A stretch of DNA of 5,854 nucleotides from Thermodesulfovibrionales bacterium (GTDB lineage: Bacteria > Nitrospirota > Thermodesulfovibrionia > Thermodesulfovibrionales > Dissulfurispiraceae). Below are positions 1 to 5,731 of the stretch, piece by piece; the stretch's first letter is position 1, and each line of letters opens with the position of its first letter. The translations under genes and the position numbers were made by a program. A model generated the notes under the pieces. That model had not been told where the DNA came from. It did not search any database and worked only from the letters and a program-made list of their open reading frames with translations. The stretch lies in NCBI GenBank assembly GCA_021129835.1, contig JAJOKM010000162.1, positions 1 through 5,854 of the forward strand. Direction: 5' to 3'.

Positions 1-109
1 TGAGCAAGATTTCTCACATTCGTTCGAAATGACAAGATGGCTGAACTATTACTATTTTTCTTTGTGTCTTAGAGCCTTAGTGGCTATTTTTTTTTACTAT
101 TTTTAAGAG
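1..109. repeat. Repeat-like non-coding leader upstream of the operon
   Basis: No coding frame is convincing here. Bases 1-36 resemble a dispersed intergenic repeat: the segment GTTCGAAATGACAAG (22-36) matches 14 of 15 bases of the reverse complement of 5150-5164. Bases 60-86 (TTTGTGT...GTGGCTA) resemble, on the opposite strand, the segment at 4986-5008 (TAGCCAC...ACACAAAA). A T-tract occupies about 86-95. No good -35/-10 pair is visible, so the operon promoter may lie further upstream or be weak. That these are dispersed genomic repeats is inference from their two-copy presence and general familiarity with such sequences. Confidence 0.5.
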
Positions 110-112
110 GTG
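106..112 (+). promoter_or_regulatory. Ribosome binding site that decides the fumarase beta start
   Basis: AGAGGTG lies 9 bases before the ATG at 122. A GTG at 110 is in the same frame, but it falls inside this Shine-Dalgarno-like run and would have only a weak site of its own. The ATG at 122 is therefore preferred. Confidence 0.65.
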
Positions 113-121
113 GCTATAAAA

Positions 122-682
122 ATGAGTACTATAAAAATAACCCCTCCTTTAACGGATGCGGTTATCCAAAACTTACGCGCCGGTCAGCAAGTTTTGATCA
201 GCGGTGATATCTATACCGGTCGTGATGCTGCCCATAAACGATTGGTGGAATTGATCCAGAACAAGCAGCCGTTGCCGGTAGACTTTAACGGGCAAATCAT
301 CTACTATGTCGGCCCGACGCCGGCCCGGCCCGGTCAGATAATTGGTGCGGCGGGACCGACCACTGCCGGGCGAATGGACGTCTATACCCCGCAATTACTG
401 GAATACGGGCTAAAGGGAATGATTGGTAAGGGTAAACGCTCACCAGAGGTCATCAAAGCTATTCAGCAGCATCAAGCGGTATATTTTGCTGCTATTGGTG
501 GTGCGGCGGCGTTAATCAGCAAGTGCATCAAAGCAGCAGAAATTGTGGCTTACCCGGAACTGGGACCGGAAGCAATCTACCGGTTGACAGTAGCGGATTT
601 TCCGGCTATCGTGATTAACGATGCCTTTGGCAATGATTTTTATGATCAGGGAGTGCAACAATACCTCAAGAAAGGAAGCTAA
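122..682 (+). CDS. fumB: Class I fumarate hydratase, beta (C-terminal) subunit
   Basis: The gene encodes 186 residues, the usual size of the beta subunit of two-subunit, oxygen-sensitive [4Fe-4S] fumarases (fumarate + water <-> malate, cytosolic). Family signatures are clear: SGDIYTGRDAAHKRL (27-41), GPTPARPG (64-71), GPTTAGRMD (78-86), IGKGKR (101-106), IGGAAAL (125-131) and a C-terminal DFPAIVINDAFGND (159-172). The beta subunit supplies part of the substrate site; the iron-sulfur cluster sits on the alpha subunit, which is not in this window. The next gene starts 1 base after the stop, so the two are probably translationally coupled. The related L(+)-tartrate dehydratase beta subunit (TtdB) is the main alternative. 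The neighbouring succinate/fumarate oxidoreductase and malate dehydrogenase favour fumarase. The symbol follows two-subunit usage and does not mean the single-chain E. coli FumB. Confidence 0.93.
   Translation: MSTIKITPPLTDAVIQNLRAGQQVLISGDIYTGRDAAHKRLVELIQNKQPLPVDFNGQIIYYVGPTPARPGQIIGAAGPTTAGRMDVYTPQLLEYGLKGMIGKGKRSPEVIKAIQQHQAVYFAAIGGAAALISKCIKAAEIVAYPELGPEAIYRLTVADFPAIVINDAFGNDFYDQGVQQYLKKGS
671..678 (+). promoter_or_regulatory. Ribosome binding site of the cytochrome b gene
   Basis: AAAGGAAG overlaps the last codons of fumB and lies 5 bases before the ATG at 684. It supports 684 as the start rather than the in-frame ATG at 621, which would overlap fumB by 62 bases and add 21 residues with no counterpart in the family. 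Confidence 0.7.
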
Positions 683-683
683 A

Positions 684-1319
684 ATGAAGTTACAACATCT
701 ACTTACTAAAGACTCCAAAACCGAATTCTATTATGAAGTACTAGAGCTGATCGCCGGGTTATTCTTGGTGGTATTTTTAACATTACATATATTGTTTGTA
801 AGTACTATCATTTTAGGTCCGGACGTCTTTGACGCCTTGGCTCAAGGGATGGATGCATATCACCTCGGCACTATTTTTAAATCTCTGGTCATCGTTGCCT
901 TTTTTGCGCACTTCATAGTAGCCGGGCGGCGAATACCTACCCGGGTTAGAGAACAAGGAATAGTATGGCGGCACGCTAAATTATTGAGGCATCCCAATAC
1001 TTGGGCTTGGGTATTTCAAGTAATTACGGGCATGGCTATTTTAGTGCTGGGCGCTATTCACATATGGGTGGTATTCACTAATTCGCCTACCGGAGCAATG
1101 GGCAGTGCCATGCGAGTTCAGGCAGGCTATCTGTGGTTTTACATAGCGCTGATACCACTGAGCTTCTATCACGCTGGGGTAGGCTTATATCGTCAATTTG
1201 TCAAGTGGGGTTGGTTTCCGCGCAAGCCGGTCGGCTATATCATTATCGTCATCACCTTAACCATTATTGCGATTGGCTCAGTTGCCCTGTGGGCCTTTAT
1301 GCAGTTGGAAGTCAGTTAA
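684..1319 (+). CDS. frdC: Succinate dehydrogenase/fumarate reductase cytochrome b subunit (dihaem, Wolinella type)
   Basis: This 211-residue membrane subunit anchors the complex and exchanges electrons with the quinone pool. Five hydrophobic helices are visible at about 20-44, 62-82, 107-131, 147-168 and 183-206. The first contains GLFLVVFLTLHILFVSTI (25-42), close to helix I of Wolinella succinogenes FrdC, and GVGLYRQFVKWGWF (165-178) matches that family as well. His35, His76, His126 and His163 line up with the four axial ligands of its two b haems (His44, His93, His143, His182 in Wolinella). The residue two before the last haem histidine, Glu180 of the E-pathway in Wolinella, is Phe161 here. 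Asp57 may sit near the place of Wolinella Glu66, but a length difference makes that alignment unsure. The Wolinella sequence was recalled, not aligned by program. The stop overlaps the start of the flavoprotein gene by 1 base. Confidence 0.93.
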   Translation: MKLQHLLTKDSKTEFYYEVLELIAGLFLVVFLTLHILFVSTIILGPDVFDALAQGMDAYHLGTIFKSLVIVAFFAHFIVAGRRIPTRVREQGIVWRHAKLLRHPNTWAWVFQVITGMAILVLGAIHIWVVFTNSPTGAMGSAMRVQAGYLWFYIALIPLSFYHAGVGLYRQFVKWGWFPRKPVGYIIIVITLTIIAIGSVALWAFMQLEVS

Positions 1320-3130
1320 TGAATAGCAATAACACTCATATAACAGATGTCTTAATTATTGGAGCCGGTTTAGCCGGAGAGAGGGTGGCTATTGAAGTTG
1401 CTAATCATGGGTTGAAATCAATTATCCTTAGCCTGATTCCACCACGTCGTTCGCACAGCACTGCGGCTCAAGGGGGGATGCAGGCTGCCCTGGGTAACTG
1501 TGCTATGGGACAGGGGGACAGCCCGGATATTCATTTTCAAGATACCGTTAAAGGCTCGGATTGGGGATGCGATCAAGAGGTGGCTCGTCTCTTTTGTGAT
1601 ACAGCTCCCTCGGCAGTGCGCCAGATGTCACACTGGGGCGTGCCTTGGAACCGGGTAGTAGCGGGCAAGAAAAGATTGTCTACCGGCCAGGTGGTGAACG
1701 ATGACCCGGAATATGATGGTTTGATCTCTGCCCGTGATTTTGGCGGCACTGCCAAATGGCGCACCTGTTTTACTGCTGACGGCACTGGTCATACCTTGCA
1801 GTATACTATGGATAGCTTGGTGATTAAATTAGGGATTACTATGCACGACCGAATGGAAGCAGTGCGTTTAATTCATGATGGGGACCACTGTATGGGGGCG
1901 ATAGTGCGGTGTTTAAGAACGGGAGAGTTGCATACTTACTTGGCCAAATCTACAGTACTTGCCACCGGTGGTTATGGTCGCTTGTACGGGGCTTCAACTA
2001 ATGCTATCATCAACGAAGGCAGCGGGATGTCTTTAGCGCTCGAAACAGGTATTGTACCGCTTGGCAATATGGAAGCGGTACAGTTTCATCCTACCGGCAT
2101 GGTGCCGGTATGGATACTGATCACTGAGGGAGCAAGGGGAGACGGTGGCTACCTGCTGGATAAAAACAGACACCGGTTTATGCCGGATTATGAACCGGGG
2201 AAAAAGGAACTAGCCTCACGGGATGTTGTCGCCCGCCGCATGATGCAGCATATTCGCCAGGGGTACGGGGTAGACAGTGCTTACGGGCAGCACTTGTGGT
2301 TAGATATCCGCCATCTGGGCGAAAAACATATCAATACTAATTTACGGGAAATAGCCAATATTTGCCGTAGTTTTGCTGGCATAGACCCGGCAAAAGACTT
2401 AATACCGGTGCGACCCACCCAGCACTATAGCATGGGTGGTGTGCGTACTAATATTGACGGTGCTGCTTACGGATTAAAAGGATTATTTGCTTGTGGTGAA
2501 GCAGCCTGTTGGGATTTGCACGGTTTTAACCGGCTGGGTGGCAATTCACTGGCTGAAACTATCGTTGCCGGCCTGATTATTGGTAAAAAGATAGCTGAAT
2601 ATACATCGGGGGCAGCCCAAAAATATACCTATCAAATTATAAAGGATCATCACGCTAACATTGATCAAAAAATAAAAGATTTAATTTCCGGTAAAGATGG
2701 TCAAGAAAATGTATACGCGCTAAGAGATCAAATGGAACAAAATCTGATGGAATATGTAGGTATTTTTCGCACCGCTGCCGAATTACAAAAAGCGGTAGAT
2801 AACTTAAAAGATATTTACTATCGTTCCTTGAAGATCGGGCTACGCTCAGATGGTAGTGGCGCTAATCCGGAACTAAGTTTTGCTTTGCGCTTTCCGGGGA
2901 TGGTGCGGTTGGCACTATGTATTGCTTACGGGGCTTTAGAGCGTACTGAGAGCAGGGGAAGTCACTACCGGGAAGACTACCCCCGGCGGGATGATCAAAA
3001 TTGGCTTAACAGAACCCTCGCTTACTGGCCGGCGGGTGCGGATTTGCCGGAACTAAAATACGAACCGGTAAAAATTACTGAAATCCAACCTGATGACCGT
3101 GGTTATGGAGAAGCCTCTGTAAGAAGTTAA
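1319..3130 (+). CDS. frdA: Succinate dehydrogenase/fumarate reductase flavoprotein subunit
   Basis: The product has 603 residues, normal for the family, and carries covalent FAD and the dicarboxylate site for succinate <-> fumarate on the cytoplasmic face. Visible elements are the dinucleotide fold IIGAGLAG (13-20), the FAD-linking histidine His46 in RSHSTAAQGG, TVKGSDWGCDQ (76-86), VQFHPTG with His257, ELASRDVVARR with the catalytic-type Arg301, QHYSMGG with His369, HGFNRLGGNS with Arg405, and the C-terminal ERTESRGSHYREDYPRRDD (541-559). The SLIPPRRSHS and DWGCDQ blocks and overall similarity place it with Wolinella FrdA rather than E. coli SdhA. The ATG at 1319 overlaps the frdC stop (TAATG), with TTGGAAG at 1304-1310 as ribosome site. 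The frame is open further upstream, but that part lies inside frdC and has no family match. All catalytic residues are present, so the enzyme should be active. Direction cannot be read from this subunit. Confidence 0.97.
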   Translation: MNSNNTHITDVLIIGAGLAGERVAIEVANHGLKSIILSLIPPRRSHSTAAQGGMQAALGNCAMGQGDSPDIHFQDTVKGSDWGCDQEVARLFCDTAPSAVRQMSHWGVPWNRVVAGKKRLSTGQVVNDDPEYDGLISARDFGGTAKWRTCFTADGTGHTLQYTMDSLVIKLGITMHDRMEAVRLIHDGDHCMGAIVRCLRTGELHTYLAKSTVLATGGYGRLYGASTNAIINEGSGMSLALETGIVPLGNMEAVQFHPTGMVPVWILITEGARGDGGYLLDKNRHRFMPDYEPGKKELASRDVVARRMMQHIRQGYGVDSAYGQHLWLDIRHLGEKHINTNLREIANICRSFAGIDPAKDLIPVRPTQHYSMGGVRTNIDGAAYGLKGLFACGEAACWDLHGFNRLGGNSLAETIVAGLIIGKKIAEYTSGAAQKYTYQIIKDHHANIDQKIKDLISGKDGQENVYALRDQMEQNLMEYVGIFRTAAELQKAVDNLKDIYYRSLKIGLRSDGSGANPELSFALRFPGMVRLALCIAYGALERTESRGSHYREDYPRRDDQNWLNRTLAYWPAGADLPELKYEPVKITEIQPDDRGYGEASVRS

Positions 3131-3180
3131 GTATGAAAAAAGTTTTGAGTTTTGAGTTTTGAGTTAAAAAAACCAGTAGT

Positions 3181-3236
3181 CAGTAGTCAGTGGTCAGTTA
3201 AAGATTAAAAATATTTTAGCTGACTAATGACTACTG
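3181..3236 (+). other. Long imperfect hairpin in the frdA-frdB spacer
   Basis: Bases 3181-3199 pair with 3218-3236: 16 Watson-Crick pairs, 2 G-U pairs and 1 mismatch, around an A/T-rich loop of 18 bases. CAGTAGTCA and TGACTACTG at the base of the stem are exact complements. No T-run follows, so it does not look like an intrinsic terminator. If transcribed it could affect mRNA stability or the ratio of flavoprotein to iron-sulfur subunit; this is inference. Confidence 0.6.
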
Positions 3237-3251
3237 AACTTTGAGCGAAGT

Positions 3252-3258
3252 GGAAGGA
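3252..3258 (+). promoter_or_regulatory. Ribosome binding site of the iron-sulfur subunit gene
   Basis: GGAAGGA lies 12 bases before the ATG at 3271, a rather long spacing. It directly abuts another in-frame ATG at 3259, too close to serve it. The start at 3271 also gives an N-terminus that matches the family. Confidence 0.5.
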
Positions 3259-3270
3259 ATGGCTTTGAAA

Positions 3271-3999
3271 ATGAGTAACCGAACATTAACCTTTAACATT
3301 TTTAGATTTGATCCTTACAGACCAGAAGTGGCTCCATATATGCAGAGCTTTAGTGTGGAAGAATTAGACGGGATGACGGTCTTTGTAGCTTTGAACAAAA
3401 TCAGAGAAACTGAAGACACTGCTATCAAGTTTGATTTTGTTTGTCGGGCATCTATTTGCGGTTCTTGTGCTATGCTGATTAACGGGCGACCTCAATTGGC
3501 ATGTAAAACACTAACCCGAAATTTGCCTAAAAAAATCACTTTGATGCCATTACCGGTTTTTAAATTAATTGGTGATTTATCAGTAGATACCGGCGCTTGG
3601 TTTAGACACTTATCATTAAAAACAAAATCTTGGATTCATACTGACAAAGCATTCGATCCCCAGGTGTTAGAAGAACGGATGGACAACCAAACAGCTTTGG
3701 ATATCTACGAAGCAGAGCGCTGTATAGAATGCGGCTGCTGCATTGCCTCCTGTGCTACTGCTAATATCATGGAAGATTTTTGGGGAGCAGCCGGCATAAA
3801 CCGGGTCGCCCGCTTTATGATAGACCCCAGAGATGGACGTTCGGGCAAAGAATATTTTGAAGTGATCGGTTCTGAGCAAGGAGCGTTTGGCTGTATGGGC
3901 TTAATGGCCTGTGATGATCTTTGTCCGATGGAGTTGCCGTTGCAAATGCAACTGGCCTTTGTGCGGCGCAAGATGCTTGGACTCGGTTTTAAGGTTTAA
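3271..3999 (+). CDS. frdB: Succinate dehydrogenase/fumarate reductase iron-sulfur subunit
   Basis: The 242-residue subunit carries electrons between FAD and the haem/quinone subunit through three clusters, and all ligands are present. The N-terminal ferredoxin domain has Cys58, Cys63, Cys66 and Cys78 for [2Fe-2S] (VCRASICGSC). The C-terminal domain has CIECGCCIASC, giving Cys151, Cys154 and Cys157, which with Cys218 hold [4Fe-4S]. Cys161, Cys208 and Cys214 hold [3Fe-4S]. DFWGAAGINRVARFMIDPRD (169-188) and FGCMGLMACDDLCP (206-219) are typical of the Wolinella FrdB branch. In-frame TTG (3241) and ATG (3259) starts would add 10 or 4 residues. ATG 3271 was chosen because MSNRTLTFNIFRFDP begins where relatives begin. 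The gene is set apart from frdA by a 140-base repeat-bearing spacer, so it may depend on readthrough across a hairpin. Confidence 0.96.
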   Translation: MSNRTLTFNIFRFDPYRPEVAPYMQSFSVEELDGMTVFVALNKIRETEDTAIKFDFVCRASICGSCAMLINGRPQLACKTLTRNLPKKITLMPLPVFKLIGDLSVDTGAWFRHLSLKTKSWIHTDKAFDPQVLEERMDNQTALDIYEAERCIECGCCIASCATANIMEDFWGAAGINRVARFMIDPRDGRSGKEYFEVIGSEQGAFGCMGLMACDDLCPMELPLQMQLAFVRRKMLGLGFKV

Positions 4000-4038
4000 A
4001 AACTGGGAGCAGAATCTGGGAAATAGCTTAAATAACAT

Positions 4039-4045
4039 GGGAGGT
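4039..4045 (+). promoter_or_regulatory. Strong ribosome binding site of the malate dehydrogenase gene
   Basis: GGGAGGT lies 6 bases before the ATG at 4052, the best Shine-Dalgarno match in the window. It favours 4052 over the in-frame TTG at 4049. Confidence 0.8.
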
Positions 4046-4051
4046 TAATTG

Positions 4052-4981
4052 ATGAAAAAAAGAAGCAAAATTACCATTGTAGGAGCAGGTAACGTAGGGG
4101 CCACTTGTGCCCATTGGGCAGTATCTAAAGAACTGGGGGATATTGTACTGATAGATGTGGCAGAAGGCATTCCCCAAGGTAAGGCCTTGGATTTGATGGA
4201 AGCGGCCCCAATTGAAGGTTTTGATTGTCAGCTTACTGGTACTAATGATTATACAGATACCGCTAACTCAGATTTGATCATCATGACTGCTGGTATAGCT
4301 CGTAAACCGGGTATGAGCAGGGACGATTTATTGAATACCAATGCTAAAATTGCGACCGAGGTAGCAAAAAATATTGCTAAATATTCTCCGAATGCCTGTG
4401 TGATTTGTGTATCTAACCCGGTCGATATAATTACTCATATTACTTATAAGACAACCGGCTTTGAGCCTAATCGTGTAATGGGCATGGGAGGGGTGCTGGA
4501 TTCAACCCGTTATCGTACTTTTGTAGCCTTAGAATTAGGTGTCTCTTTTGAGGATATCAGTGCTTTTGTGTTAGGCGGGCATGGTGATGATATGGTGCCG
4601 TTAGTACGTTATACTTATGCGGGTGGCATTCCGATCGAAAAATTAATTTCCAGAGAGCAGATCGATGCTATTGTAGATCGCACTCGCAGAGGCGGGGCCG
4701 AAATTGTGGGCTATTTAAAAACAGGTAGCGCTTATTATGCCCCCGCTGCTGCTGTAATTCAAATGGCAGAGGCGGTATTAAAAGATAAAAAACGCATTTT
4801 ACCTGTATCTGCTTACCTCCAGGGCGAATATGGCGAAAACGATATTTTTGCCGGTACTCCGGCGATTATCGGCGGCAATGGTATGGAAAGAATTATCGAA
4901 GTAGATTTAACGGCAGATGAAAAGGTAGCACTGGATAAATCATTTCAATCAGTGCGCAAGGTAATGGCAGCGGTGAAATAA
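4052..4981 (+). CDS. mdh: Malate dehydrogenase, NAD-dependent (LDH-like type)
   Basis: The product has 309 residues, typical of LDH-like malate dehydrogenases (malate + NAD <-> oxaloacetate + NADH, cytosolic). The Rossmann glycine motif GAGNVG is at 11-16, and Asp35 ending the second strand (VLIDVAEG) favours NAD over NADP. Substrate-binding and catalytic residues are in place: Arg84 and Arg90 in GIARKPGMSRDDLL, Asn122 in SNPVD, Asp150 and Arg153 in LDSTRYR, and the proton-relay His177 in GGHGDDMV. Arginine in the mobile loop, where lactate dehydrogenases carry glutamine, marks malate/oxaloacetate specificity. The gene starts 52 bases after frdB and has its own strong ribosome site. It completes the path from succinate to oxaloacetate. 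No intrinsic terminator with a T-run follows directly. Confidence 0.97.
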   Translation: MKKRSKITIVGAGNVGATCAHWAVSKELGDIVLIDVAEGIPQGKALDLMEAAPIEGFDCQLTGTNDYTDTANSDLIIMTAGIARKPGMSRDDLLNTNAKIATEVAKNIAKYSPNACVICVSNPVDIITHITYKTTGFEPNRVMGMGGVLDSTRYRTFVALELGVSFEDISAFVLGGHGDDMVPLVRYTYAGGIPIEKLISREQIDAIVDRTRRGGAEIVGYLKTGSAYYAPAAAVIQMAEAVLKDKKRILPVSAYLQGEYGENDIFAGTPAIIGGNGMERIIEVDLTADEKVALDKSFQSVRKVMAAVK

Positions 4982-5020
4982 AAGTTATTAGCCACGAAAT
5001 AACACAAAAAATACAGTCGC
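4982..5020. repeat. Short A/T-rich segment resembling an inverted copy of 60-86
   Basis: TTAGCCACGAAATAACACAAAA (4988-5009 region), read on the - strand, gives TTTTGTGT...CGTGGCTAA. This resembles TTTGTGT...AGTGGCTA at 60-86. Similarity is limited to the two end blocks, so its status as a repeat is tentative. Confidence 0.35.
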
Positions 5021-5027
5021 CAATTGT

Positions 5028-5051
5028 AGGGGCACGGTGCGCCGTGCCCCT
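5028..5051. repeat. Perfect GC-rich hairpin downstream of mdh
   Basis: AGGGGCACGG (5028-5037) and CCGTGCCCCT (5042-5051) form a perfect 10-bp stem with a 4-base loop, 46 bases after the mdh stop. No T-tract follows on either strand, so it is not a canonical terminator, although a stem this stable could still mark the 3' end of the operon mRNA. It resembles the GC-rich palindromes that are widespread as intergenic repeats in some bacteria (recalled, not searched). Confidence 0.7.
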
Positions 5052-5104
5052 TAGAGATATTAATTGCACGAGGCTTTTCTGTATAGATTTTTATGTGAGA
5101 CAAT

Positions 5105-5112
5105 GGTATAAT
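5105..5112 (+). promoter_or_regulatory. Isolated extended -10-like promoter motif
   Basis: GGTATAAT, preceded by T (TGGTATAAT, 5104-5112), is a perfect -10 box with a TG extension. No good -35 hexamer stands at 17 bases, which an extended -10 can tolerate. No + strand gene follows: the next coding remnant, livF, runs the other way. It may be an orphan promoter left from a lost gene, a promoter for a small RNA, or chance. Confidence 0.3.
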
Positions 5113-5137
5113 TTCCTTTGAGAATACCTTTTTCGTT

Positions 5138-5181
5138 ATTGCTCTTCACTTGTCATTGCGAACAAAGTGAAGCAATCTCAC
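5138..5181. repeat. Dispersed-type repeat with internal hairpin, inverted relative to position 1
   Basis: ATTGC-TC-TTCACTT (5138-5151) pairs with AAGTGAAGCAAT (5165-5176): 12 pairs with a 2-base bulge and a 13-base loop. On the - strand it reads GAGATTGCTTCACTTTG, then TTCGCAATGACAAG. The last part matches 22-36 with one mismatch. The sequence lies just past the livF stop and probably represents a dispersed intergenic repeat. No T-run suggests a terminator. Confidence 0.55.
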
Positions 5182-5186
5182 CGGTC

Positions 5187-5474
5187 TTACATCCCTAAAT
5201 AGGTAGTTCTCAGAGACTCGTCGGCGAGCAGCTCCTTAGCGGTCCCTTCACTCACCAGATGCCCTTCCGAAATAACATAATTTCTGTTGGCCAAATCGAA
5301 GGCAAAGCTGACATCCTGCTCTGCCATCAGGATGGTGCTTCCCTGTTTATAAATTTCCTTCACCCGAGCAAATAAGTCCTCTTTCACCATGGGGGCGAGC
5401 CCGGTTGACGGTTCATCAATCAAGAAAATCTTGGGTTGAGACATCATTGCCCGGCCAATGGCGAGCATGGAGCG
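5187..5474 (-). pseudogene. livF: Truncated LivF-type branched-chain amino acid ABC transporter ATPase
   Basis: About 95 codons remain of a gene normally near 235. The translated part starts at RSMLAIGRAMM and includes Walker B and D-loop (PKIFLIDEPSTGLAP), the switch region ILMAEQDV and the typical LivF tail RNYVISEGHLVSEG...TYLGM with a normal stop. LivF powers uptake of branched-chain amino acids or related compounds with LivG, LivH, LivM and a binding protein. Missing are Walker A, the Q-loop and the LSGGE signature, so no ATPase function is possible. Reading upstream on the - strand, an in-frame TAA (5475-5477) comes two codons before the first Met, exactly where family similarity stops. 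This indicates a break or insertion, not a late start. The missing N-terminal part is not found elsewhere in the window, and no other liv gene is present. The Met at 5466-5468 is internal to the family. Confidence 0.85.
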
Positions 5475-5487
5475 TTAAGAAGAAATG

Positions 5488-5534
5488 GGGTCAAATCTTT
5501 CCTCTTGACAATTGAAGCAATTAATCACTTAATT
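5488..5534. repeat. Two small hairpins at the livF breakpoint
   Basis: GTCAA (5490-5494) and TTGAC (5505-5509) are exact complements around a 10-base loop. AATTAA (5519-5524) and TTAATT (5529-5534) are exact complements around TCAC. GGGGTCAAATCTT followed by TCTTGAC recalls sequence found near IS200-like or REP-associated transposase elements. I see no transposase gene, so this could at most be a remnant end. The assignment is inference. Confidence 0.35.
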
Positions 5535-5536
5535 CA

Positions 5537-5698
5537 TCAAATCTTTTCTTCGATCTCGGTTATTGCTCCAACCTGATCTGCAATCTCAAAGACCTTCTGG
5601 TTTAGCGTGTCTAAGAATATTTGGCTCTTCGACGTTTCGTGTGGGTAACTCCTTTGGTCCCTTCCTATTTTATTTTGTAAACAATTAGCAATTAGCTC
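5537..5698 (-). pseudogene. Start-less reading frame, possible gene fragment
   Basis: On the - strand, 53 codons are open between stops, ending with KVFEIADQVGAITEIEEKI. The last 30 or so residues look like an amphipathic helix. There is no ATG, GTG or TTG in frame, and its upstream part runs into the TTAGC repeat. It may be the 3' end of a gene whose front was lost, or a chance open frame. I do not recognise the family. Confidence 0.2.
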
Positions 5699-5720
5699 TT
5701 AGCTAACGGCTAAATACTAA
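5683..5720. repeat. TTAGC-type imperfect tandem repeat
   Basis: The stretch repeats short units related to TTAGC: AATTAGC AATTAGC TCTTAGC TAACGGC TAAATAC. The exact pair AATTAGC is at 5683-5696. It has the same low-complexity style as the CAGTAGT array at 3174-3198, though a different unit. Confidence 0.55.
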
Positions 5721-5731
5721 GTGGGTATTTT

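Larger units (their letters stand above)
3131..3270 (+). repeat. Repeat-bearing spacer between frdA and frdB
   Basis: This 140-base gap breaks an otherwise tight operon. It holds three perfect copies of GTTTTGA (3142-3162) plus a partial fourth, then CAGTAGT twice (3174-3187), a variant CAGTGGT (3188-3194) and CAGT. It ends with a right arm that pairs back with the left repeats. The low-complexity pattern looks like an inserted intergenic repeat rather than coding sequence. Confidence 0.75.

Noticed and set aside
1133..1318. Longer flavoprotein start upstream of 1319
   Set aside because: The extension lies inside frdC in another frame, reads as unrelated sequence, and the family N-terminus begins just after the ATG at 1319.
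1573..1785. Antisense open frames within frdA, and likewise within fumB and frdB
   Set aside because: They oppose strongly conserved enzymes, have no family features, and their openness follows from sense codon use.
3133..3162. Tiny ATG frame (MKKVLSFEF) after frdA
   Set aside because: Nine codons that simply translate the heptamer repeat, with no usable ribosome site.
3174..3198. CAGTAGT units as a CRISPR-like array
   Set aside because: Units of 7 bases are directly tandem, with no spacers and no cas genes nearby.
5028..5053. GC-rich hairpin as an intrinsic terminator of the operon
   Set aside because: The stem is perfect, but no T-tract follows on the + or - strand; kept as a repeat/hairpin only.
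5187..5468. The livF frame as a complete small ATPase gene starting at its Met
   Set aside because: Walker A, Q-loop and signature motif are missing, and the Met lies inside the conserved MLAIGRA block of full-length LivF.
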